NCBI RefSeq assembly: GCF_010993955.1
Contig: NZ_WIXL01000016.1
Coordinates: 1-64,000, forward strand
Reading direction: 5' to 3'
Origin: Oceanobacillus halotolerans
GTDB lineage: Bacteria; Bacillota; Bacilli; Bacillales; Amphibacillaceae
Length of the DNA stretch: 64,000 bases
Shown: piece after piece, positions 30,471 through 43,628 of the stretch
Numbering within the stretch: the first letter of the stretch is position 1
Layout: each line of letters opens with the position of its first letter
The notes under the pieces: generated by a model
The model's input: the letters and a program-made list of their open reading frames with translations, nothing else
Told to the model about the DNA's origin: nothing
The model's database searches: none
Translations under genes and position numbers: made by a program

Positions 30471-30608
30471 TTTTGGCGAACTAAACGCGAAAGCTTTGTT
30501 TTTTGCAAAAAAATGAACCACCTGGATGTGTGGAATTGCAATACCCTGACAGTGGTGAGTTTTAAGTTCTTATTTTGTAAAAAAACAACAAGAAAGGAGG
30601 AAATAAAC

Positions 30609-31022
30609 ATGCCTACTATTAATCAACTAGTACGTAAAGGTCGTGTAAGTAAAGCGAAAAAGTCTGACTCTCCAGCACTTAATAAAGGTTATAATAGCTT
30701 TAAAAAGCAGCAAACAGACCAAGATTCTCCGCAAAAACGCGGTGTGTGTACACGTGTTGGTACACTAACACCTAAGAAACCAAACTCAGCACTTCGTAAA
30801 TATGCACGTGTTCGTTTGTCTAACAACATGGAAGTAACTGCATATATCCCTGGGATCGGTCACAACCTACAGGAACATAGTGTTGTATTGATTCGCGGTG
30901 GCCGTGTAAAAGACTTACCTGGTGTACGTTACCACATTGTACGTGGTGCGCTTGACACTGCAGGAGTTGAAGGACGTGCACAAGGCCGTTCTAAATACGG
31001 TACAAAACGCCCAAAAAAATAA
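30609..31022 (+). CDS. rpsL: 30S ribosomal protein S12
   Basis: S12 contacts the decoding centre. The 137-residue product has the conserved [20 protein letters not shown] with the lysines where streptomycin-resistance changes occur in other species; here they look wild type. [14 protein letters not shown] follows. I start at ATG 30609 (MPTINQL) after AGGAGG; an upstream in-frame ATG at 30513 would add 32 residues not found in the family. First gene of rpsL-rpsG-fusA-tuf. Confidence 0.97.
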   Translation: MPTINQLVRKGRVSKAKKSDSPALNKGYNSFKKQQTDQDSPQKRGVCTRVGTLTPKKPNSALRKYARVRLSNNMEVTAYIPGIGHNLQEHSVVLIRGGRVKDLPGVRYHIVRGALDTAGVEGRAQGRSKYGTKRPKK

Positions 31023-31059
31023 AGTGAACTCAGATAGATAGATGAAAGGAGGGGGACAT

Positions 31060-31530
31060 ATGCCACGTAAAGGAGCAGTACCTAAACGCGATGTCTTACC
31101 AGATCCGCTTTACAACTCAAAACTAGTAACTCGTTTAATTAACCAGATCATGATTGACGGTAAACGAGGAAAAGCACAAAGCATTCTTTATAATGCCTTT
31201 AAACTTGTTGAAGAACGTAGTGGTCAAAACCCTATGGAAGTATTCGAACAAGCTATGAAAAATGTAATGCCTGTACTTGAAGTTCGCGCTCGCCGTGTTG
31301 GTGGATCAAACTATCAAGTACCGATGGAAGTTCGCCCTGAGCGACGCCAAGCATTAGGACTACGTTATATCGTAAACTATTCACGCTTGCGCGGGGAGAA
31401 AACAATGGAAGAGCGTCTTGCAAATGAAATTCTTGATGCTTCCAATAATACAGGAGCGTCTGTTAAAAAACGCGAAGAAATGCACAAGATGGCAGAAGCA
31501 AACAAAGCATTTGCTCACTATCGTTGGTAA
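31060..31530 (+). CDS. rpsG: 30S ribosomal protein S7
   Basis: S7 nucleates assembly of the 30S head. The 156-residue protein starts [16 protein letters not shown] and has the [19 protein letters not shown] segment. ATG 31060 follows AAAGGAGGGGG; the in-frame ATG at 31042 lies before that site and is rejected. It is 37 bases after rpsL and 39 bases before fusA. Confidence 0.97.
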   Translation: MPRKGAVPKRDVLPDPLYNSKLVTRLINQIMIDGKRGKAQSILYNAFKLVEERSGQNPMEVFEQAMKNVMPVLEVRARRVGGSNYQVPMEVRPERRQALGLRYIVNYSRLRGEKTMEERLANEILDASNNTGASVKKREEMHKMAEANKAFAHYRW

Positions 31531-31569
31531 AATTCAAATAAAAGCTTTTAACAGAAAGGAGAAGAATAC

Positions 31570-33648
31570 ATGGCAAGAGAGTTCTCCTTGGAAAAGACAC
31601 GTAATATCGGTATTATGGCACACATTGATGCAGGTAAAACAACAACTACCGAGCGTATTCTTTTCTACACAGGACGTATTCATAAGATTGGGGAAACACA
31701 TGAAGGTGCTTCACAAATGGACTGGATGGAGCAGGAACAAGAGCGTGGGATTACGATCACATCCGCTGCTACAACTGCTCAATGGAAAGGTTACCGTATC
31801 AACATCATCGATACACCTGGACACGTAGACTTTACAGTTGAAGTTGAACGTTCATTACGTGTACTTGATGGTGCTGTTACAGTTCTAGATGCACAATCAG
31901 GTGTAGAACCACAAACAGAAACAGTATGGCGTCAAGCAACAACATATGGCGTTCCACGAATTGTATTTATTAACAAAATGGATAAAGTAGGTGCAGACTT
32001 TCTTTATTCCACAAACACATTAAAAGAACGCTTAGGCGCAAATGCACATCCTGTTCAGTTACCAATTGGTGCTGAAGATGAGTTTGAAGGGATTATTGAC
32101 TTAATCACCATGCAAGCATACTTCTATGAAGATGATTTGGGTACACGTGCAGAAGCTCGAGAAATACCTGATGAATACAAAGATAAAGCTGAAGAACTAC
32201 GTGCAAGCCTAGTAGAAGCAGTATCTGAGTTAGACGAAGATCTAATGATGAAATATCTCGAAGGAGAAGAAATCTCCAACGAAGAATTGAAGCAAGCTAT
32301 TCGTACTGCAACACTAAATGTTGAATTTTACCCTGTTTTTGGTGGTTCAGCATTTAAAAATAAAGGTGTCCAATTAGTGCTTGATGGTGTTATTGACTAT
32401 CTTCCTGCACCAACAGATGTACCACCAATTGAAGGTATAGTCCCTGATACAGAAGAGGAAACAACACGCCCATCAGACGATAATGCACCATTCTCTGCAT
32501 TAGCATTTAAAGTGATGGCGGATCCTTACGTTGGTAAATTAACATTCTTCCGTGTATATTCTGGAACATTAGATTCTGGTTCTTATATAAAGAACTCTGT
32601 TAAAGATAAGCGTGAACGTGTAGGACGTATCCTACAAATGCACGCAAACTCTCGTGAGGAAATCCCAACGGTATATAGTGGTGAGATCGCTGCTGCTGTA
32701 GGTTTAAAAGATACATCGACAGGGGATACACTATGTGATGAAAAAGAACAAGTTATCTTAGAATCCATGGATTTCCCTGATCCAGTTATCTCTGTTGCAA
32801 TTGAACCTAAAACAAAAGCTGACCAAGACAAAATGGCTATTGCCTTAGGTAAACTTGCTGAAGAGGACCCGACATTTAAGACAGAAACCAACGTAGAAAC
32901 AGGTCAAACGATTATTTCAGGTATGGGTGAGCTTCACCTTGACATTATCGTTGACCGACTAAAACGTGAATTTAAAGTTGAAGCAAATGTCGGCGCACCA
33001 CAAGTTGCATATCGTGAAACATTCCGTTCGTCTGCAGAGGTTGAAGGAAAGTTCATCCGACAATCTGGTGGTCGTGGACAATATGGCCACGTTTGGGTTA
33101 AATTCGAGCCAAACGAAGAAGGTGCAGGCTTTGAATTTAATAATAAAATTGTCGGTGGTGTAGTACCACGTGAATACATCCCTTCAGTTGAAGCGGGTAT
33201 TAAAGAGGCAATGGAAAATGGTGTATTAGCAGGTTACCCATTAATTGATGTTAAAGCAACACTTTATGATGGTAGTTATCATGATGTTGACTCAAACGAA
33301 ATGGCGTTTAAAGTTGCTGCATCGATGGCACTTAAAGCAGCTAAAAACAAATGTAACCCAGTTATCCTTGAACCTATGATGCGGGTAGATATTGTGATCC
33401 CGGAAGAATATATGGGAGATATTATGGGTGACGTTACTTCTCGTCGTGGTCGTGTAGAAGGTATGGAAAACCGCGGACCAGCACAATTAGTTAAAGCATT
33501 TGTGCCACTATCTGAAATGTTTGGTTACGCAACAGCATTACGTTCCAACACACAAGGTCGCGGAACATACAGCATGTACTTTGACCATTATGAAGAAGTG
33601 CCAAAAAGCATCTCTGAAGAAATTATCAAGAAAAACGTAGGTGAATAA
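31570..33648 (+). CDS. fusA: elongation factor G
   Basis: EF-G drives ribosomal translocation with GTP hydrolysis. The 692-residue protein has G1 [12 protein letters not shown] (residues 17-28), switch ERGITI, G3 DTPGHVDF, G4 NKMDKVGAD, and domains II-V ending in [23 protein letters not shown] precedes ATG 31570. It is followed by a 131-base gap with a hairpin before tuf. Confidence 0.98.
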   Translation: MAREFSLEKTRNIGIMAHIDAGKTTTTERILFYTGRIHKIGETHEGASQMDWMEQEQERGITITSAATTAQWKGYRINIIDTPGHVDFTVEVERSLRVLDGAVTVLDAQSGVEPQTETVWRQATTYGVPRIVFINKMDKVGADFLYSTNTLKERLGANAHPVQLPIGAEDEFEGIIDLITMQAYFYEDDLGTRAEAREIPDEYKDKAEELRASLVEAVSELDEDLMMKYLEGEEISNEELKQAIRTATLNVEFYPVFGGSAFKNKGVQLVLDGVIDYLPAPTDVPPIEGIVPDTEEETTRPSDDNAPFSALAFKVMADPYVGKLTFFRVYSGTLDSGSYIKNSVKDKRERVGRILQMHANSREEIPTVYSGEIAAAVGLKDTSTGDTLCDEKEQVILESMDFPDPVISVAIEPKTKADQDKMAIALGKLAEEDPTFKTETNVETGQTIISGMGELHLDIIVDRLKREFKVEANVGAPQVAYRETFRSSAEVEGKFIRQSGGRGQYGHVWVKFEPNEEGAGFEFNNKIVGGVVPREYIPSVEAGIKEAMENGVLAGYPLIDVKATLYDGSYHDVDSNEMAFKVAASMALKAAKNKCNPVILEPMMRVDIVIPEEYMGDIMGDVTSRRGRVEGMENRGPAQLVKAFVPLSEMFGYATALRSNTQGRGTYSMYFDHYEEVPKSISEEIIKKNVGE

Positions 33649-33688
33649 TTGATTTTTTCTTCGTTGTAAAGTATAACTTTTATTAAAG

Positions 33689-33722
33689 GCTAAGAAATGA
33701 CATCTTGCTGTTGTTTCTTAGC
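33689..33722 (+). other. hairpin between fusA and tuf
   Basis: GCTAAGAAA (33689-33697) pairs with TTTCTTAGC (33714-33722). There is no T run, so it is more likely a processing or stability element than a terminator. Confidence 0.55.
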
Positions 33723-33779
33723 TGAATATAAAAAACACATAATAAATACACTTTTACTTATTTAAAGGAGGAACTATAA

Positions 33780-34970
33780 ATGTCTAAAGAAAAGTTCGAT
33801 CGCTCAAAAAGTCACGTTAACATTGGAACAATTGGACACGTTGACCATGGTAAAACTACATTAACTGCTGCAATCACAACTACATTGCACAAAAAATCTG
33901 GTAAAGGTACTGCAATGGCATATGACCAAATCGACGGTGCTCCAGAAGAAAAAGAACGTGGAATTACTATTGCTACTTCTCACGTTGAATATGAAACAGA
34001 CACTCGTCACTATGCACACGTTGACTGCCCAGGACACGCTGACTATGTTAAAAACATGATTACTGGTGCGGCACAAATGGACGGAGCTATCCTAGTAGTA
34101 TCTGCTGCTGATGGTCCGATGCCACAAACTCGTGAGCATATCTTACTATCACGTAACGTTGGGGTACCTGCTATTGTTGTATTCCTTAACAAAACAGATA
34201 TGGTAGACGATGAAGAATTACTAGAACTAGTAGAAATGGAAGTTCGTGATCTATTAACAGAATACGAATTCCCTGGTGATGATGTACCAGTAATTAAAGG
34301 TTCTGCTCTTAAAGCACTTGAAGGTGATGCAGATCATGAAGAAAAAATCTTTGAATTAATGGCTGCTGTTGATGAGTACATTCCAACTCCTGAACGTGAC
34401 CATGACAAACCATTCATGATGCCAGTAGAGGATGTGTTCTCTATTACTGGTCGTGGTACAGTTGCTACAGGTCGTGTTGAACGTGGATCTGTTAAAGTTG
34501 GAGATGACGTAGAAATCATCGGTCTTGCAGAAGAATCTTCTAAAACAACTGTTACTGGTGTAGAAATGTTCCGTAAGCTTCTTGACTATGCTGAAGCTGG
34601 TGACAACATTGGTGCACTACTACGTGGTGTTGCTCGTGAAGATATTAACCGTGGACAAGTGCTTGCACAACCAGGTTCTATTACACCACATACAAATTTT
34701 AAAGCAGAAGTTTATGTTTTATCAAAAGAAGAAGGTGGACGTCACACTCCATTCTTTGCTAACTATCGTCCACAATTCTACTTTCGTACAACCGACGTAA
34801 CAGGTGTTATCCAGTTACCAGAAGGAACGGAAATGGTTATGCCTGGAGATAACATTGAAATGGAAGTAGAACTAATTTCACCAATTGCGATTGAAGACGG
34901 TACTCGTTTCTCTATCCGTGAGGGTGGACGTACTGTTGGATCTGGTGTTGTAACTAACATCATTAAATAA
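33780..34970 (+). CDS. tuf: elongation factor Tu
   Basis: EF-Tu delivers aminoacyl-tRNA to the ribosome. The 396-residue protein shows [10 protein letters not shown] (19-28), [23 protein letters not shown] and domain II/III signatures such as [21 protein letters not shown] precedes ATG 33780. A strong terminator follows, so this is the end of the str operon. Confidence 0.98.
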   Translation: MSKEKFDRSKSHVNIGTIGHVDHGKTTLTAAITTTLHKKSGKGTAMAYDQIDGAPEEKERGITIATSHVEYETDTRHYAHVDCPGHADYVKNMITGAAQMDGAILVVSAADGPMPQTREHILLSRNVGVPAIVVFLNKTDMVDDEELLELVEMEVRDLLTEYEFPGDDVPVIKGSALKALEGDADHEEKIFELMAAVDEYIPTPERDHDKPFMMPVEDVFSITGRGTVATGRVERGSVKVGDDVEIIGLAEESSKTTVTGVEMFRKLLDYAEAGDNIGALLRGVAREDINRGQVLAQPGSITPHTNFKAEVYVLSKEEGGRHTPFFANYRPQFYFRTTDVTGVIQLPEGTEMVMPGDNIEMEVELISPIAIEDGTRFSIREGGRTVGSGVVTNIIK

Positions 34971-34991
34971 CTTAAATAGAAGCTAAACCAA

Positions 34992-35024
34992 GGCAGGTAA
35001 CGAGTAACTCGTTACCTGCTTTTA
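34992..35024 (+). terminator. terminator after tuf
   Basis: GCAGGTAACGAGT and ACTCGTTACCTGC form a 13-bp perfect stem followed by TTTTAT. Confidence 0.92.
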
Positions 35025-35049
35025 TGTAGTTAAAATTTGATGCTTATTA

Positions 35050-35330
35050 AGGATGGTTGTTAATTCGTAGTTGATGTTAATTGTAACGTACTTGATATCC
35101 ACTTCGGATAAGTAATCCCTTTCGACGCTATTAATGTTTAAATATAAAAACGGAATGACGATTCATCCAAAAAAACTAGTCGGTTCCTCTTTCCGCTATT
35201 GATAAGAAAAGCACTATTTTTAAGAAGATCAAGGTTAATCATCATGATAAATATAGGTAAAGCATGTAAAAGACAAGAAGTTCGTGAAAATTTATAATAA
35301 ATTACGACATACTAGAGGAATAAAAATGTC
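35050..35330. repeat. degenerate family B repeat, copy 4
   Basis: GTTGATGTTAATTGTAACGT and ATCCACTTCGGATAAG near the left, and ATAAATTACGACATAC at the right, resemble the ends of family B copies (compare 12229 and 12350). The middle is poorly conserved. From 35331 to 35470 I see no further feature. Confidence 0.55.
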
Positions 35331-35471
35331 TACTTTATTCATCCCTGAAACTTAGGTTGTTTTCTCTTCCAAACATACCCATCAAAAAGTTTGTAGTCTC
35401 CCTTGCATTCGAGTGAAAAAGTATGTATAATTCTTAGATGTGCACTCGAGTAGGTTTATCCCTAATAAGGG

Positions 35472-35500
35472 TTGCACAGGCCAATGTTTTTCTATATAAT
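35472..35500 (+). promoter_or_regulatory. SigA-type promoter of the S10 operon
   Basis: TTGCAC (35472-35477) and TATAAT (35495-35500), spacer 17. It should drive the very long ribosomal protein operon from rpsJ. Confidence 0.85.
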
Positions 35501-35505
35501 ATTAA

Positions 35506-35940
<435 letters not shown>

Positions 35941-35970
35941 AATAAAAGATTATTATAGGAGGTGTAACGG

Positions 35971-36600
35971 ATGACGAAAGGAATCTTAGGTCGAAAAGTC
36001 GGCATGACACAGTTGTTTTCTGACGAAGGTGAATTAATTCCAGTAACTGTAATCCAAGCCGAACCAAATGTTGTTTTACAAAAACGTACGATAGAAAATG
36101 ATGGCTATGAGGCATTACAACTAGGTTTTAGTGACCAAAAAGAATCGCGAACGAATAAAGCCGAAAAAGGTCATGCTGAAAAAGCAAACACAACCCCTAA
36201 GCGCTACATTCGTGAAATCCGTAACGCAAATCTTGATGAATATGAAGTTGGTCAAGAAATTAGCGTAGAAGAATTTCAAGCTGGCGATAAAATTGATGTG
36301 ACAGGAACTTCTAAGGGGAAAGGATTCCAAGGTTCTATTAAACGTCACAACCAACAACGTGGGCCGATGTCACACGGAAGTCATTACCATAGAAGCCCTG
36401 GTTCATTAGGTGCTATTGACCCAATGCGTGTATTTAAAGGTAGACCATTACCAGGACAAATGGGTGGCGATCAAATTACGATTCAAAATTTAGAAGTTGT
36501 GAAAGTAGATACTGAGCGTAACCTATTACTAATTAAAGGAAACGTTCCAGGTGCAAAAAAATCATTCATCAAAATCACGAGTGCATTAAAGGCTAACTAA
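35971..36600 (+). CDS. rplC: 50S ribosomal protein L3
   Basis: L3 initiates 50S assembly; its long loop reaches the peptidyl transferase centre. The 209-residue protein shows [20 protein letters not shown] and [29 protein letters not shown] precedes ATG 35971, 30 bases after rpsJ. Confidence 0.97.
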   Translation: MTKGILGRKVGMTQLFSDEGELIPVTVIQAEPNVVLQKRTIENDGYEALQLGFSDQKESRTNKAEKGHAEKANTTPKRYIREIRNANLDEYEVGQEISVEEFQAGDKIDVTGTSKGKGFQGSIKRHNQQRGPMSHGSHYHRSPGSLGAIDPMRVFKGRPLPGQMGGDQITIQNLEVVKVDTERNLLLIKGNVPGAKKSFIKITSALKAN

Positions 36601-36626
36601 TCATAGATACGAAGGGAGGATATGTC

Positions 36627-37250
36627 ATGCCTAAAGTAGCACTATTAAAACAGGACGGTTCTCAAGCTGGAGAAGTAGAATTAAATGATGCTGTATTCGG
36701 TATTGAACCAAACACACATGTATTGCATGAGGCTGTTGTCATGCAACGCGCTTCATTACGTCAAGGTACACACGCTGTTAAAAACCGCTCTGAGGTTCGT
36801 GGTGGTGGTCGTAAACCATGGAGACAAAAAGGGACAGGACGTGCTCGTCAAGGTTCTATACGTTCACCACAATGGGTAGGTGGAGGAACAGTATTTGGTC
36901 CTACACCACGTAGTTACAGCTATAAGTTGCCGAAGAAAGTACGTCGTTTAGCATTGAAATCAGCTCTTTCTTCTAAAGCTAAAGAAGAAAATCTAATTGT
37001 AGTAGATAGCATTGCTATTGAAGCTCCAAAAACAAAAGAAGTTGTGAAAATGCTAGATGCATTAAAAGCTGGCGAAAAAGCATTGATCATTACTGCTGAA
37101 AAAGATGAAAATGTCATTCGTTCTGCTAACAACCTACCATCTGTAAATGTACTTACAGTGGAAGAAGTTAATGTATTAGACTTGCTTACGCATGACAAGC
37201 TGATCTTAACGAAGGATGCAGCTGAAAAAGCAGGGGAGGTGCTTGCATAA
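36627..37250 (+). CDS. rplD: 50S ribosomal protein L4
   Basis: L4 lines the exit tunnel with its extended loop. The 207-residue protein has the loop segment [20 protein letters not shown] (about 52-71) followed by [14 protein letters not shown]. In E. coli L4 represses the S10 operon; whether it does so here is unknown. AGGGAGG precedes ATG 36627. The stop overlaps the rplW start by one base (TAATG). Confidence 0.97.
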   Translation: MPKVALLKQDGSQAGEVELNDAVFGIEPNTHVLHEAVVMQRASLRQGTHAVKNRSEVRGGGRKPWRQKGTGRARQGSIRSPQWVGGGTVFGPTPRSYSYKLPKKVRRLALKSALSSKAKEENLIVVDSIAIEAPKTKEVVKMLDALKAGEKALIITAEKDENVIRSANNLPSVNVLTVEEVNVLDLLTHDKLILTKDAAEKAGEVLA

Positions 37251-37537
37251 TGAAAGATCCACGTGATATTATTAAGCGCCCTGTCATTACAGAACACTCT
37301 GCAGATTTAATGGCAGAAAAGAAATATACCTTTGAAGTAGATACAAAAGCAAACAAAACCCAAATAAAAGACGCTATCGAAAGTGTTTTTGGCGTTGAAG
37401 TTGTAAAAGTAAACACAATGAACTTAAAAGGTAAATTTAAGCGAATGGGACGTTACGGTGGCTATCGCGCTGATCGCAAAAAAGCGGTTGTGCAACTAAG
37501 TGAAGATAGTAAAGAACTAGATTTCTTTGAAGCTTAA
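37250..37537 (+). CDS. rplW: 50S ribosomal protein L23
   Basis: L23 sits at the tunnel exit and docks trigger factor and SRP. The 95-residue product has the N-terminal [20 protein letters not shown] and [19 protein letters not shown] loops. The start shares one base with the rplD stop, and GGGGAGG lies just upstream. Confidence 0.96.
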   Translation: MKDPRDIIKRPVITEHSADLMAEKKYTFEVDTKANKTQIKDAIESVFGVEVVKVNTMNLKGKFKRMGRYGGYRADRKKAVVQLSEDSKELDFFEA

Positions 37538-37565
37538 CATTAAAATAACGTAAGGAGGGAAAACG

Positions 37566-38396
37566 ATGGCGATTAAAAAATTTAAACCAACATCAAATGG
37601 TAGACGAAATATGTCTGTATCTGACTTTGCAGAGATTACAACAGATACGCCTGAAAAATCTCTATTAAGTCCATTACACAAACGCGGTGGACGTAATAGC
37701 CAAGGTAAACTAACAGTTCGTCATCAAGGTGGCGGTCATAAGCGTCAATACCGTATTATCGATTTTAAACGTGATAAAGATGGAATACCAGGACGCGTTG
37801 CTACGATAGAATATGATCCGAACCGTACAGCAAACATCGCATTAATTCATTATGCAGATGGAGAAAAACGCTATATCTTAGCTCCAAAAGGATTGAAAGT
37901 AGGTCAACAAATCGAATCTGGTGAAAATGCGGATATTAAATTAGGTAATGCACTTGCATTACAGGACATCCCAATTGGTACGATCATCCATAATATTGAG
38001 CTAAAGCCAGGACGTGGAGGACAACTTGCACGTTCAGCAGGAGCAGAAGCTCAAATTCTAGGACGTGAAGGTAAGTATAGCCTAGTACGCCTAGCATCTG
38101 GAGAAGTTCGTCTTGTTTTGTCAACTTGCCGCGGGACAGTAGGTCAGGTTGGTAACTTAGAACATGAACTTATCCGTGTAGGTAAAGCTGGTCGTTCTCG
38201 TTGGTTAGGCAAACGCCCAACTGTACGTGGATCTGTTATGAACCCAAGTGATCACCCACACGGTGGTGGTGAAGGACGTGCACCAATCGGACGTAAATCA
38301 CCTATGTCACCATGGGGTAAACCAACTCTTGGTTACAAAACACGTAAACGTAATAAAGCAACTGACAAATATATTGTTCGCAAACGTAAAAAATAA
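37566..38396 (+). CDS. rplB: 50S ribosomal protein L2
   Basis: L2 supports peptidyl transferase function and subunit association. The 276-residue product contains [18 protein letters not shown] and the conserved C-terminal [29 protein letters not shown] precedes ATG 37566. Confidence 0.98.
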   Translation: MAIKKFKPTSNGRRNMSVSDFAEITTDTPEKSLLSPLHKRGGRNSQGKLTVRHQGGGHKRQYRIIDFKRDKDGIPGRVATIEYDPNRTANIALIHYADGEKRYILAPKGLKVGQQIESGENADIKLGNALALQDIPIGTIIHNIELKPGRGGQLARSAGAEAQILGREGKYSLVRLASGEVRLVLSTCRGTVGQVGNLEHELIRVGKAGRSRWLGKRPTVRGSVMNPSDHPHGGGEGRAPIGRKSPMSPWGKPTLGYKTRKRNKATDKYIVRKRKK

Positions 38397-38454
38397 CGGA
38401 TTAATAGGCGGGCATAATAGACTCGTTTCTTAACTCTAAAAAGGAGGTTTATCC

Positions 38455-38733
38455 ATGGGTCGAAGTTTAAAAAAAGGACCTTTTGCAGATGACCATCTGT
38501 TAAAAAAGATCGAAAACTTAAATGAAGCGGATAAAAAACAGGTTATAAAAACTTGGTCTCGTCGTTCTACTATATTCCCTAATTTTGTTGGTCATACTAT
38601 TGCTGTATATGATGGACGCAAGCATGTACCTGTCTATATTACAGAAGACATGGTTGGACACAAATTAGGAGAATTCGCACCAACCCGTACGTTTAAAGGG
38701 CACGCCGGCGATGACAAGAAAACAAAACGCTAA
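38455..38733 (+). CDS. rpsS: 30S ribosomal protein S19
   Basis: S19 is a 30S head protein contacting S13. The 92-residue product has [19 protein letters not shown] and the [18 protein letters not shown] motif. AAGGAGG precedes ATG 38455. Confidence 0.97.
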   Translation: MGRSLKKGPFADDHLLKKIENLNEADKKQVIKTWSRRSTIFPNFVGHTIAVYDGRKHVPVYITEDMVGHKLGEFAPTRTFKGHAGDDKKTKR

Positions 38734-38752
38734 TGAGAGGAGGCGCTAAAGC

Positions 38753-39094
38753 ATGCAAGCTAAAGCAGTAGCAAAATCTGTACGTATTGCTCCTCGTAAA
38801 GTACGATTAGTCGTTGATTTAATTCGAGGAAAAGATGTAGGTGAAGCAATCGCCATTCTTCGTCACACACAACGTGGAGCATCTCCAGTTGTTGAGAAGG
38901 TGTTGAATTCTGCGATTGCCAATGCAGAGCATAACTATGAAATGGATCCTGATAACCTAGTTATTTCTGAGGCGTTCGTAAACGAAGGAATAACACTTAA
39001 ACGTTTTCGTCCACGTGCACAAGGGCGTGCTAGTAAAATCAATAAACGCACAAGCCACATTACAGTGGTTTTAACAGAAAAGAAGGAGGGATAG
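38753..39094 (+). CDS. rplV: 50S ribosomal protein L22
   Basis: L22 spans the exit tunnel; its loop, here [20 protein letters not shown], helps form the constriction where macrolides act. The 113-residue length is usual. GAGAGGAGG precedes ATG 38753. rpsC begins three bases after its stop. Confidence 0.97.
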   Translation: MQAKAVAKSVRIAPRKVRLVVDLIRGKDVGEAIAILRHTQRGASPVVEKVLNSAIANAEHNYEMDPDNLVISEAFVNEGITLKRFRPRAQGRASKINKRTSHITVVLTEKKEG

Positions 39095-39097
39095 TTA

Positions 39098-39739
39098 GTG
39101 GGTCAAAAAGTTAATCCTAAAGGTCTTCGTGTAGGCGTTATCCGTGACTGGGAATCTAAATGGTATGCTGGCAAAGACTATGCAGACTTTCTACATGAAG
39201 ATATTAAAATAAGAGAATATCTTGAAAACCGTTTAAAAAAAGCTGCTGTTTCTTCTATTGATATTGAACGTGCAGCAAATCGTGTGAACATTACCATCTA
39301 TACTGGAAAACCAGGAATGGTTATTGGTAAAGGCGGTTCCGAAGTAGAAGCACTTCGTAAATCATTAAACCAATTAACAGGCAAACGTGTTCATATAAAT
39401 ATTGTCGAAGTCAAAAAAGTTGATCTTAATGCAACATTAGTAGCAGAAAACATTGCTCGCCAATTAGAAAATCGTATTTCCTTCCGTCGTGCACAAAAAC
39501 AAGCAATTCAACGTGCAATGCGCGGTGGAGCAAAAGGGATTAAAACACAAGTTTCTGGTCGTCTAGGCGGAGCAGATATCGCTCGTGCAGAACATTACAG
39601 CGAAGGGACAGTACCACTACACACTTTACGTGCTGACATTGATTATGGTACAGCGGAAGCAGACACAACTTATGGTAAATTAGGTGTCAAAGTGTGGATC
39701 TATCGTGGAGAAGTCCTTCCAACTAAAACTGACAAATAA
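39098..39739 (+). CDS. rpsC: 30S ribosomal protein S3
   Basis: S3 lines the mRNA entry channel and has a KH domain ([19 protein letters not shown], about 70-88). The 213-residue product starts at GTG 39098 ([13 protein letters not shown]) after GAAGGAGGG, which lies within the end of rplV. Confidence 0.97.
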   Translation: MGQKVNPKGLRVGVIRDWESKWYAGKDYADFLHEDIKIREYLENRLKKAAVSSIDIERAANRVNITIYTGKPGMVIGKGGSEVEALRKSLNQLTGKRVHINIVEVKKVDLNATLVAENIARQLENRISFRRAQKQAIQRAMRGGAKGIKTQVSGRLGGADIARAEHYSEGTVPLHTLRADIDYGTAEADTTYGKLGVKVWIYRGEVLPTKTDK

Positions 39740-39757
39740 GGAAGGGGGAAATGCATT

Positions 39758-40192
39758 ATGTTAATGCCTAAACGTGTAAAATATCGTAGACAACATCGTG
39801 GTCGCATGAGAGGTCAAGCGAAAGGCGGTACTACAGTAGCATTTGGTGAGTACGGTCTACAAGCAGTTGAATCTTCTTGGATCACAAGCCGTCAAATTGA
39901 GGCAGCTCGTATTGCAATGACTCGTTACATGAAACGTGGCGGTAAAGTTTGGATTAAAATATTCCCTGATAAGCCATACACTGCAAAACCTCTAGAGGTT
40001 CGTATGGGTTCTGGTAAGGGTGCTCCTGAAGGATGGGTAGCAGTAGTAAAACCAGGAAAAATTATGTTTGAAATCGCTGGTGTATCAGAAGAAGTTGCAC
40101 GTGAAGCGTTGCGTCTTGCTTCTCATAAACTACCGATTAAAACGAAATTCGTAAAACGTGAAGAAATTGGTGGTGAAATCAATGAAGGCTAA
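39758..40192 (+). CDS. rplP: 50S ribosomal protein L16
   Basis: L16 organises the A-site tRNA region of the 50S subunit. The 144-residue product begins [19 protein letters not shown] and carries RVKYR and [16 protein letters not shown] signatures. GGAAGGGGG precedes ATG 39758. Its 3' end overlaps rpmC by 11 bases. Confidence 0.97.
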   Translation: MLMPKRVKYRRQHRGRMRGQAKGGTTVAFGEYGLQAVESSWITSRQIEAARIAMTRYMKRGGKVWIKIFPDKPYTAKPLEVRMGSGKGAPEGWVAVVKPGKIMFEIAGVSEEVAREALRLASHKLPIKTKFVKREEIGGEINEG

Positions 40193-40382
40193 TGAAATTA
40201 GAGAACTAACCACTGCCGAAATTGAACAAAAGGTAAAATCTTTAAAAGAAGAACTATTTAATTTACGCTTTCAACTTGCAACTGGTCAATTAGAAAATAC
40301 TGCACGTATCCGTGAAGTAAAAAAATCTATTGCCCGTCTTAAAACAGTTGTACGTGAACGTGAGTTAAGCGTAAATAACTAA
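40182..40382 (+). CDS. rpmC: 50S ribosomal protein L29
   Basis: L29 is a two-helix protein beside the tunnel exit. The 66-residue product has [20 protein letters not shown], typical of the family. I chose ATG 40182 (MKANEIREL), which overlaps rplP; the GGTGGTG before it is the likely ribosome binding site. The in-frame ATG at 40158 is rejected. Confidence 0.95.
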   Translation: MKANEIRELTTAEIEQKVKSLKEELFNLRFQLATGQLENTARIREVKKSIARLKTVVRERELSVNN

Positions 40383-40407
40383 TTGATGAGAGGAGGTTAG
40401 CCTCAAA

Positions 40408-40671
40408 ATGAGTGAACGTCAAAATCGTAAAGTATACACAGGCCGTGTTGTATCAGATAAAATGGATAAGACCATTACCGTTTTGGTAGAAACGTATAAA
40501 TTCCATAAATTATATGGGAAACGTGTTAAATATTCTAAAAAGTTTAAAACACATGATGAAAATAACCAAGCTAAAATCGGTGATGTTGTTCGCATCATGG
40601 AAACTCGTCCCCTTTCAGCTACCAAACGATTCCGTTTAGTAGAAGTGGTTGAGGAAGCGGTAATTATATAA
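40408..40671 (+). CDS. rpsQ: 30S ribosomal protein S17
   Basis: S17 is an OB-fold 16S rRNA-binding protein. The 87-residue product has [17 protein letters not shown] and [28 protein letters not shown] precedes ATG 40408. Confidence 0.97.
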   Translation: MSERQNRKVYTGRVVSDKMDKTITVLVETYKFHKLYGKRVKYSKKFKTHDENNQAKIGDVVRIMETRPLSATKRFRLVEVVEEAVII

Positions 40672-40675
40672 TTAA

Positions 40676-41083
<408 letters not shown>

Positions 41084-41120
41084 AGCGAAAGATTTGACCT
41101 TGTAAGGAGGTGCGTAAAGC

Positions 41121-41432
41121 ATGCATGTAAAAAAAGGTGATAAAGTAAAAGTGATTACAGGAAAAGACCGTGGTAAAGAAGGTACCATTTTAGAAGCTTA
41201 TCCAAAAAAGGAACGTGTTCTTGTAGAAGGAATTAACATGATCAAAAAACATGCAAAACCATCACAAGATAATCCACAAGGTGGAATTCTTAACCAAGAA
41301 GCACCTATTCACGTTTCTAACGTAATGCCAATTGATCCAAAATCTGGTGAGCCAACACGAGTTGGATATGAAGTTCGGGATGGAAAGAAAGTACGTATTG
41401 CAAAAAAATCTGGTGAAGCATTAGATAAATAG
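41121..41432 (+). CDS. rplX: 50S ribosomal protein L24
   Basis: L24 is an assembly initiator with an N-terminal KOW motif ([20 protein letters not shown], about 5-24). The 103-residue length is usual. TAAGGAGGTG precedes ATG 41121. Confidence 0.97.
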   Translation: MHVKKGDKVKVITGKDRGKEGTILEAYPKKERVLVEGINMIKKHAKPSQDNPQGGILNQEAPIHVSNVMPIDPKSGEPTRVGYEVRDGKKVRIAKKSGEALDK

Positions 41433-41458
41433 TCTGCAGGTGAAAGGAGGGCGACATA

Positions 41459-41998
41459 ATGAATGATTTAAAACGCCAATATCAAGATGAAGTACTACCA
41501 TCTTTGATGAAAAAATTCAACTATGATTCTGTAATGCAAGCTCCAGCAATCGAAAAAATTGTCATCAACATGGGTGTTGGAGATGCAGTGCAAAACTCTA
41601 AGGCATTAGACAATGCTGTAGAAGAACTTTCATTAATTTCTGGTCAAAAACCAACGATTACACGCGCGAAAAAGTCTATTGCAGGATTCCGTCTACGTGA
41701 AGGAATGCCAATTGGTGCAAAGGTTACTTTACGTGGAGAGCGTATGTATGAGTTTTTACAAAAATTAATTGCCGTTTCACTACCACGTGTACGTGACTTC
41801 CGTGGTATTTCCAAGAAAGCATTTGATGGTCGTGGAAACTATACATTGGGTGTGAAAGAACAACTAATTTTCCCAGAGATTAATTACGATAAAGTCAATA
41901 AAGTTCGTGGTATGGATATCGTTATTGTAACAACATCCAATACTGATGAAGAAGCTCGTGAACTTTTAGCTCAGCTAGGCATGCCTTTCCAAAAATAA
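41459..41998 (+). CDS. rplE: 50S ribosomal protein L5
   Basis: L5 binds 5S rRNA and the P-site tRNA elbow. The 179-residue product has [18 protein letters not shown] and [26 protein letters not shown] precedes ATG 41459. Confidence 0.97.
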   Translation: MNDLKRQYQDEVLPSLMKKFNYDSVMQAPAIEKIVINMGVGDAVQNSKALDNAVEELSLISGQKPTITRAKKSIAGFRLREGMPIGAKVTLRGERMYEFLQKLIAVSLPRVRDFRGISKKAFDGRGNYTLGVKEQLIFPEINYDKVNKVRGMDIVIVTTSNTDEEARELLAQLGMPFQK

Positions 41999-42214
<216 letters not shown>

Positions 42215-42243
42215 ACCCCGATTTGGGAAGGAGGTAATGATTA

Positions 42244-42642
42244 ATGGTTATGACAGATCCAATTGCAGATATGCTAACTCGTATTCGTAATGCTAACATG
42301 GTGCGCCATGATAAGTTAGAGCTTCCGGCTTCTAAACTTAAAAGAGAAATCGCTGATATCCTTAAACGTGAAGGATTTGTACGTGATTATGAATTCATTG
42401 AAGATGATAAACAAGGTGTTCTGCGTATTTTCCTTAAGTACGGTGCAAACGATGAACGAGTAATTACAGGTATTAAACGTATTAGTAAGCCAGGACTACG
42501 TGTTTATGCAAAAGCTGATGAAGTACCTCGTGTACTAAATGGCTTAGGAATTGCAATCGTATCAACATCTAATGGTGTTCTTTCTGATAAAGAAGCACGT
42601 TCTCAAGCTGTTGGTGGCGAAGTTCTAGCATATGTTTGGTAA
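42244..42642 (+). CDS. rpsH: 30S ribosomal protein S8
   Basis: S8 organises the 30S central domain; in E. coli it also represses the spc operon. The 132-residue product begins [17 protein letters not shown] and ends [17 protein letters not shown] precedes ATG 42244; the second Met codon at 42250 is an alternative. Confidence 0.97.
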   Translation: MVMTDPIADMLTRIRNANMVRHDKLELPASKLKREIADILKREGFVRDYEFIEDDKQGVLRIFLKYGANDERVITGIKRISKPGLRVYAKADEVPRVLNGLGIAIVSTSNGVLSDKEARSQAVGGEVLAYVW

Positions 42643-42672
42643 TTAACATTTTTAAGACAGGAGGTGCATGGA

Positions 42673-43209
42673 ATGTCACGTATAGGTCTAAAACCGGTAG
42701 AAATTCCAGACGGTGTAGAAGTTAAACTTAATGACAACACTGTTACAGTAAAAGGCCCTAAAGGGGAATTGACTAGAGAATTTCATTCAGATATGAAAAT
42801 TGTAATTGAAGATAACGTTCTAACTGTTGAGCGTCCTAGTGATAATAAAGCACACCGCTCATTACATGGAACTACTCGTAGCCTTATTGGTAATATGGTT
42901 GAAGGTGTTCATAAAGGTTTTGAGAAAAACCTAGAAATTAATGGTGTCGGATATCGTGCACAAAAACAAGGTAATAAAGTTGTGGTTAACGCTGGTTATT
43001 CACATCCAGTTGAAATCGAACCACAAGATGGTATTGAAATTGATGTTCCAAAAAATACCCAAATCATCGTAAAGGGAATCGATAAAGAATTGGTTGGTGC
43101 TGTTGCAGCCAACATCCGAGCTATTCGTCCACCTGAACCTTATAAAGGAAAAGGTATTCGTTATGCAAATGAATATGTTCGTCGCAAAGAAGGTAAAACT
43201 GCTAAATAA
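42673..43209 (+). CDS. rplF: 50S ribosomal protein L6
   Basis: L6 lies near the sarcin-ricin loop and helps elongation-factor binding. The 178-residue product has [15 protein letters not shown] and the C-terminal [16 protein letters not shown] chose ATG 42673, nine bases after AGGAGG; GTG 42664 overlaps that site. Confidence 0.97.
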   Translation: MSRIGLKPVEIPDGVEVKLNDNTVTVKGPKGELTREFHSDMKIVIEDNVLTVERPSDNKAHRSLHGTTRSLIGNMVEGVHKGFEKNLEINGVGYRAQKQGNKVVVNAGYSHPVEIEPQDGIEIDVPKNTQIIVKGIDKELVGAVAANIRAIRPPEPYKGKGIRYANEYVRRKEGKTAK

Positions 43210-43241
43210 GGTTAGTTAGGGAGTAGAAAGGAGTGACCTAG

Positions 43242-43604
43242 ATGATCACAAAGCCTGACAAAAATGAAGTACGCAAAAGAAGACATACACGCGTTCGTAA
43301 AAACTTATTCGGCACTGAAGAGCGTCCACGTCTAAATGTGTACCGTTCAAATAAAAACATTTATGTTCAACTTATTAATGACATGAATGGAACAACAGTA
43401 GCAAGTGCTTCTACGGTAGATAAAGATATTAATGTTGAGTCTACTAGTAATACAGAAGCTGCTGTAAAAGTCGGAGAATTAATTGCAAAACGTGCCCAAG
43501 ATAAAGGTTATAAATCAGTTGTGTTTGATCGTGGAGGCTACCTTTATCATGGTCGTGTAAAAGCATTAGCAGATGCTGCTCGCCAAGCAGGTTTAGAATT
43601 TTAA
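43242..43604 (+). CDS. rplR: 50S ribosomal protein L18
   Basis: L18 binds 5S rRNA with L5. The 120-residue product has a basic N-terminus ([20 protein letters not shown]) and ends [26 protein letters not shown] precedes ATG 43242. Confidence 0.97.
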   Translation: MITKPDKNEVRKRRHTRVRKNLFGTEERPRLNVYRSNKNIYVQLINDMNGTTVASASTVDKDINVESTSNTEAAVKVGELIAKRAQDKGYKSVVFDRGGYLYHGRVKALADAARQAGLEF

Positions 43605-43628
43605 TAGATAAAGGAGGGAACCTTTTAG

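Noticed and set aside
30513-30608. in-frame N-terminal extension of rpsL
   Set aside because: The extension precedes the AGGAGG site and is absent from S12 proteins.
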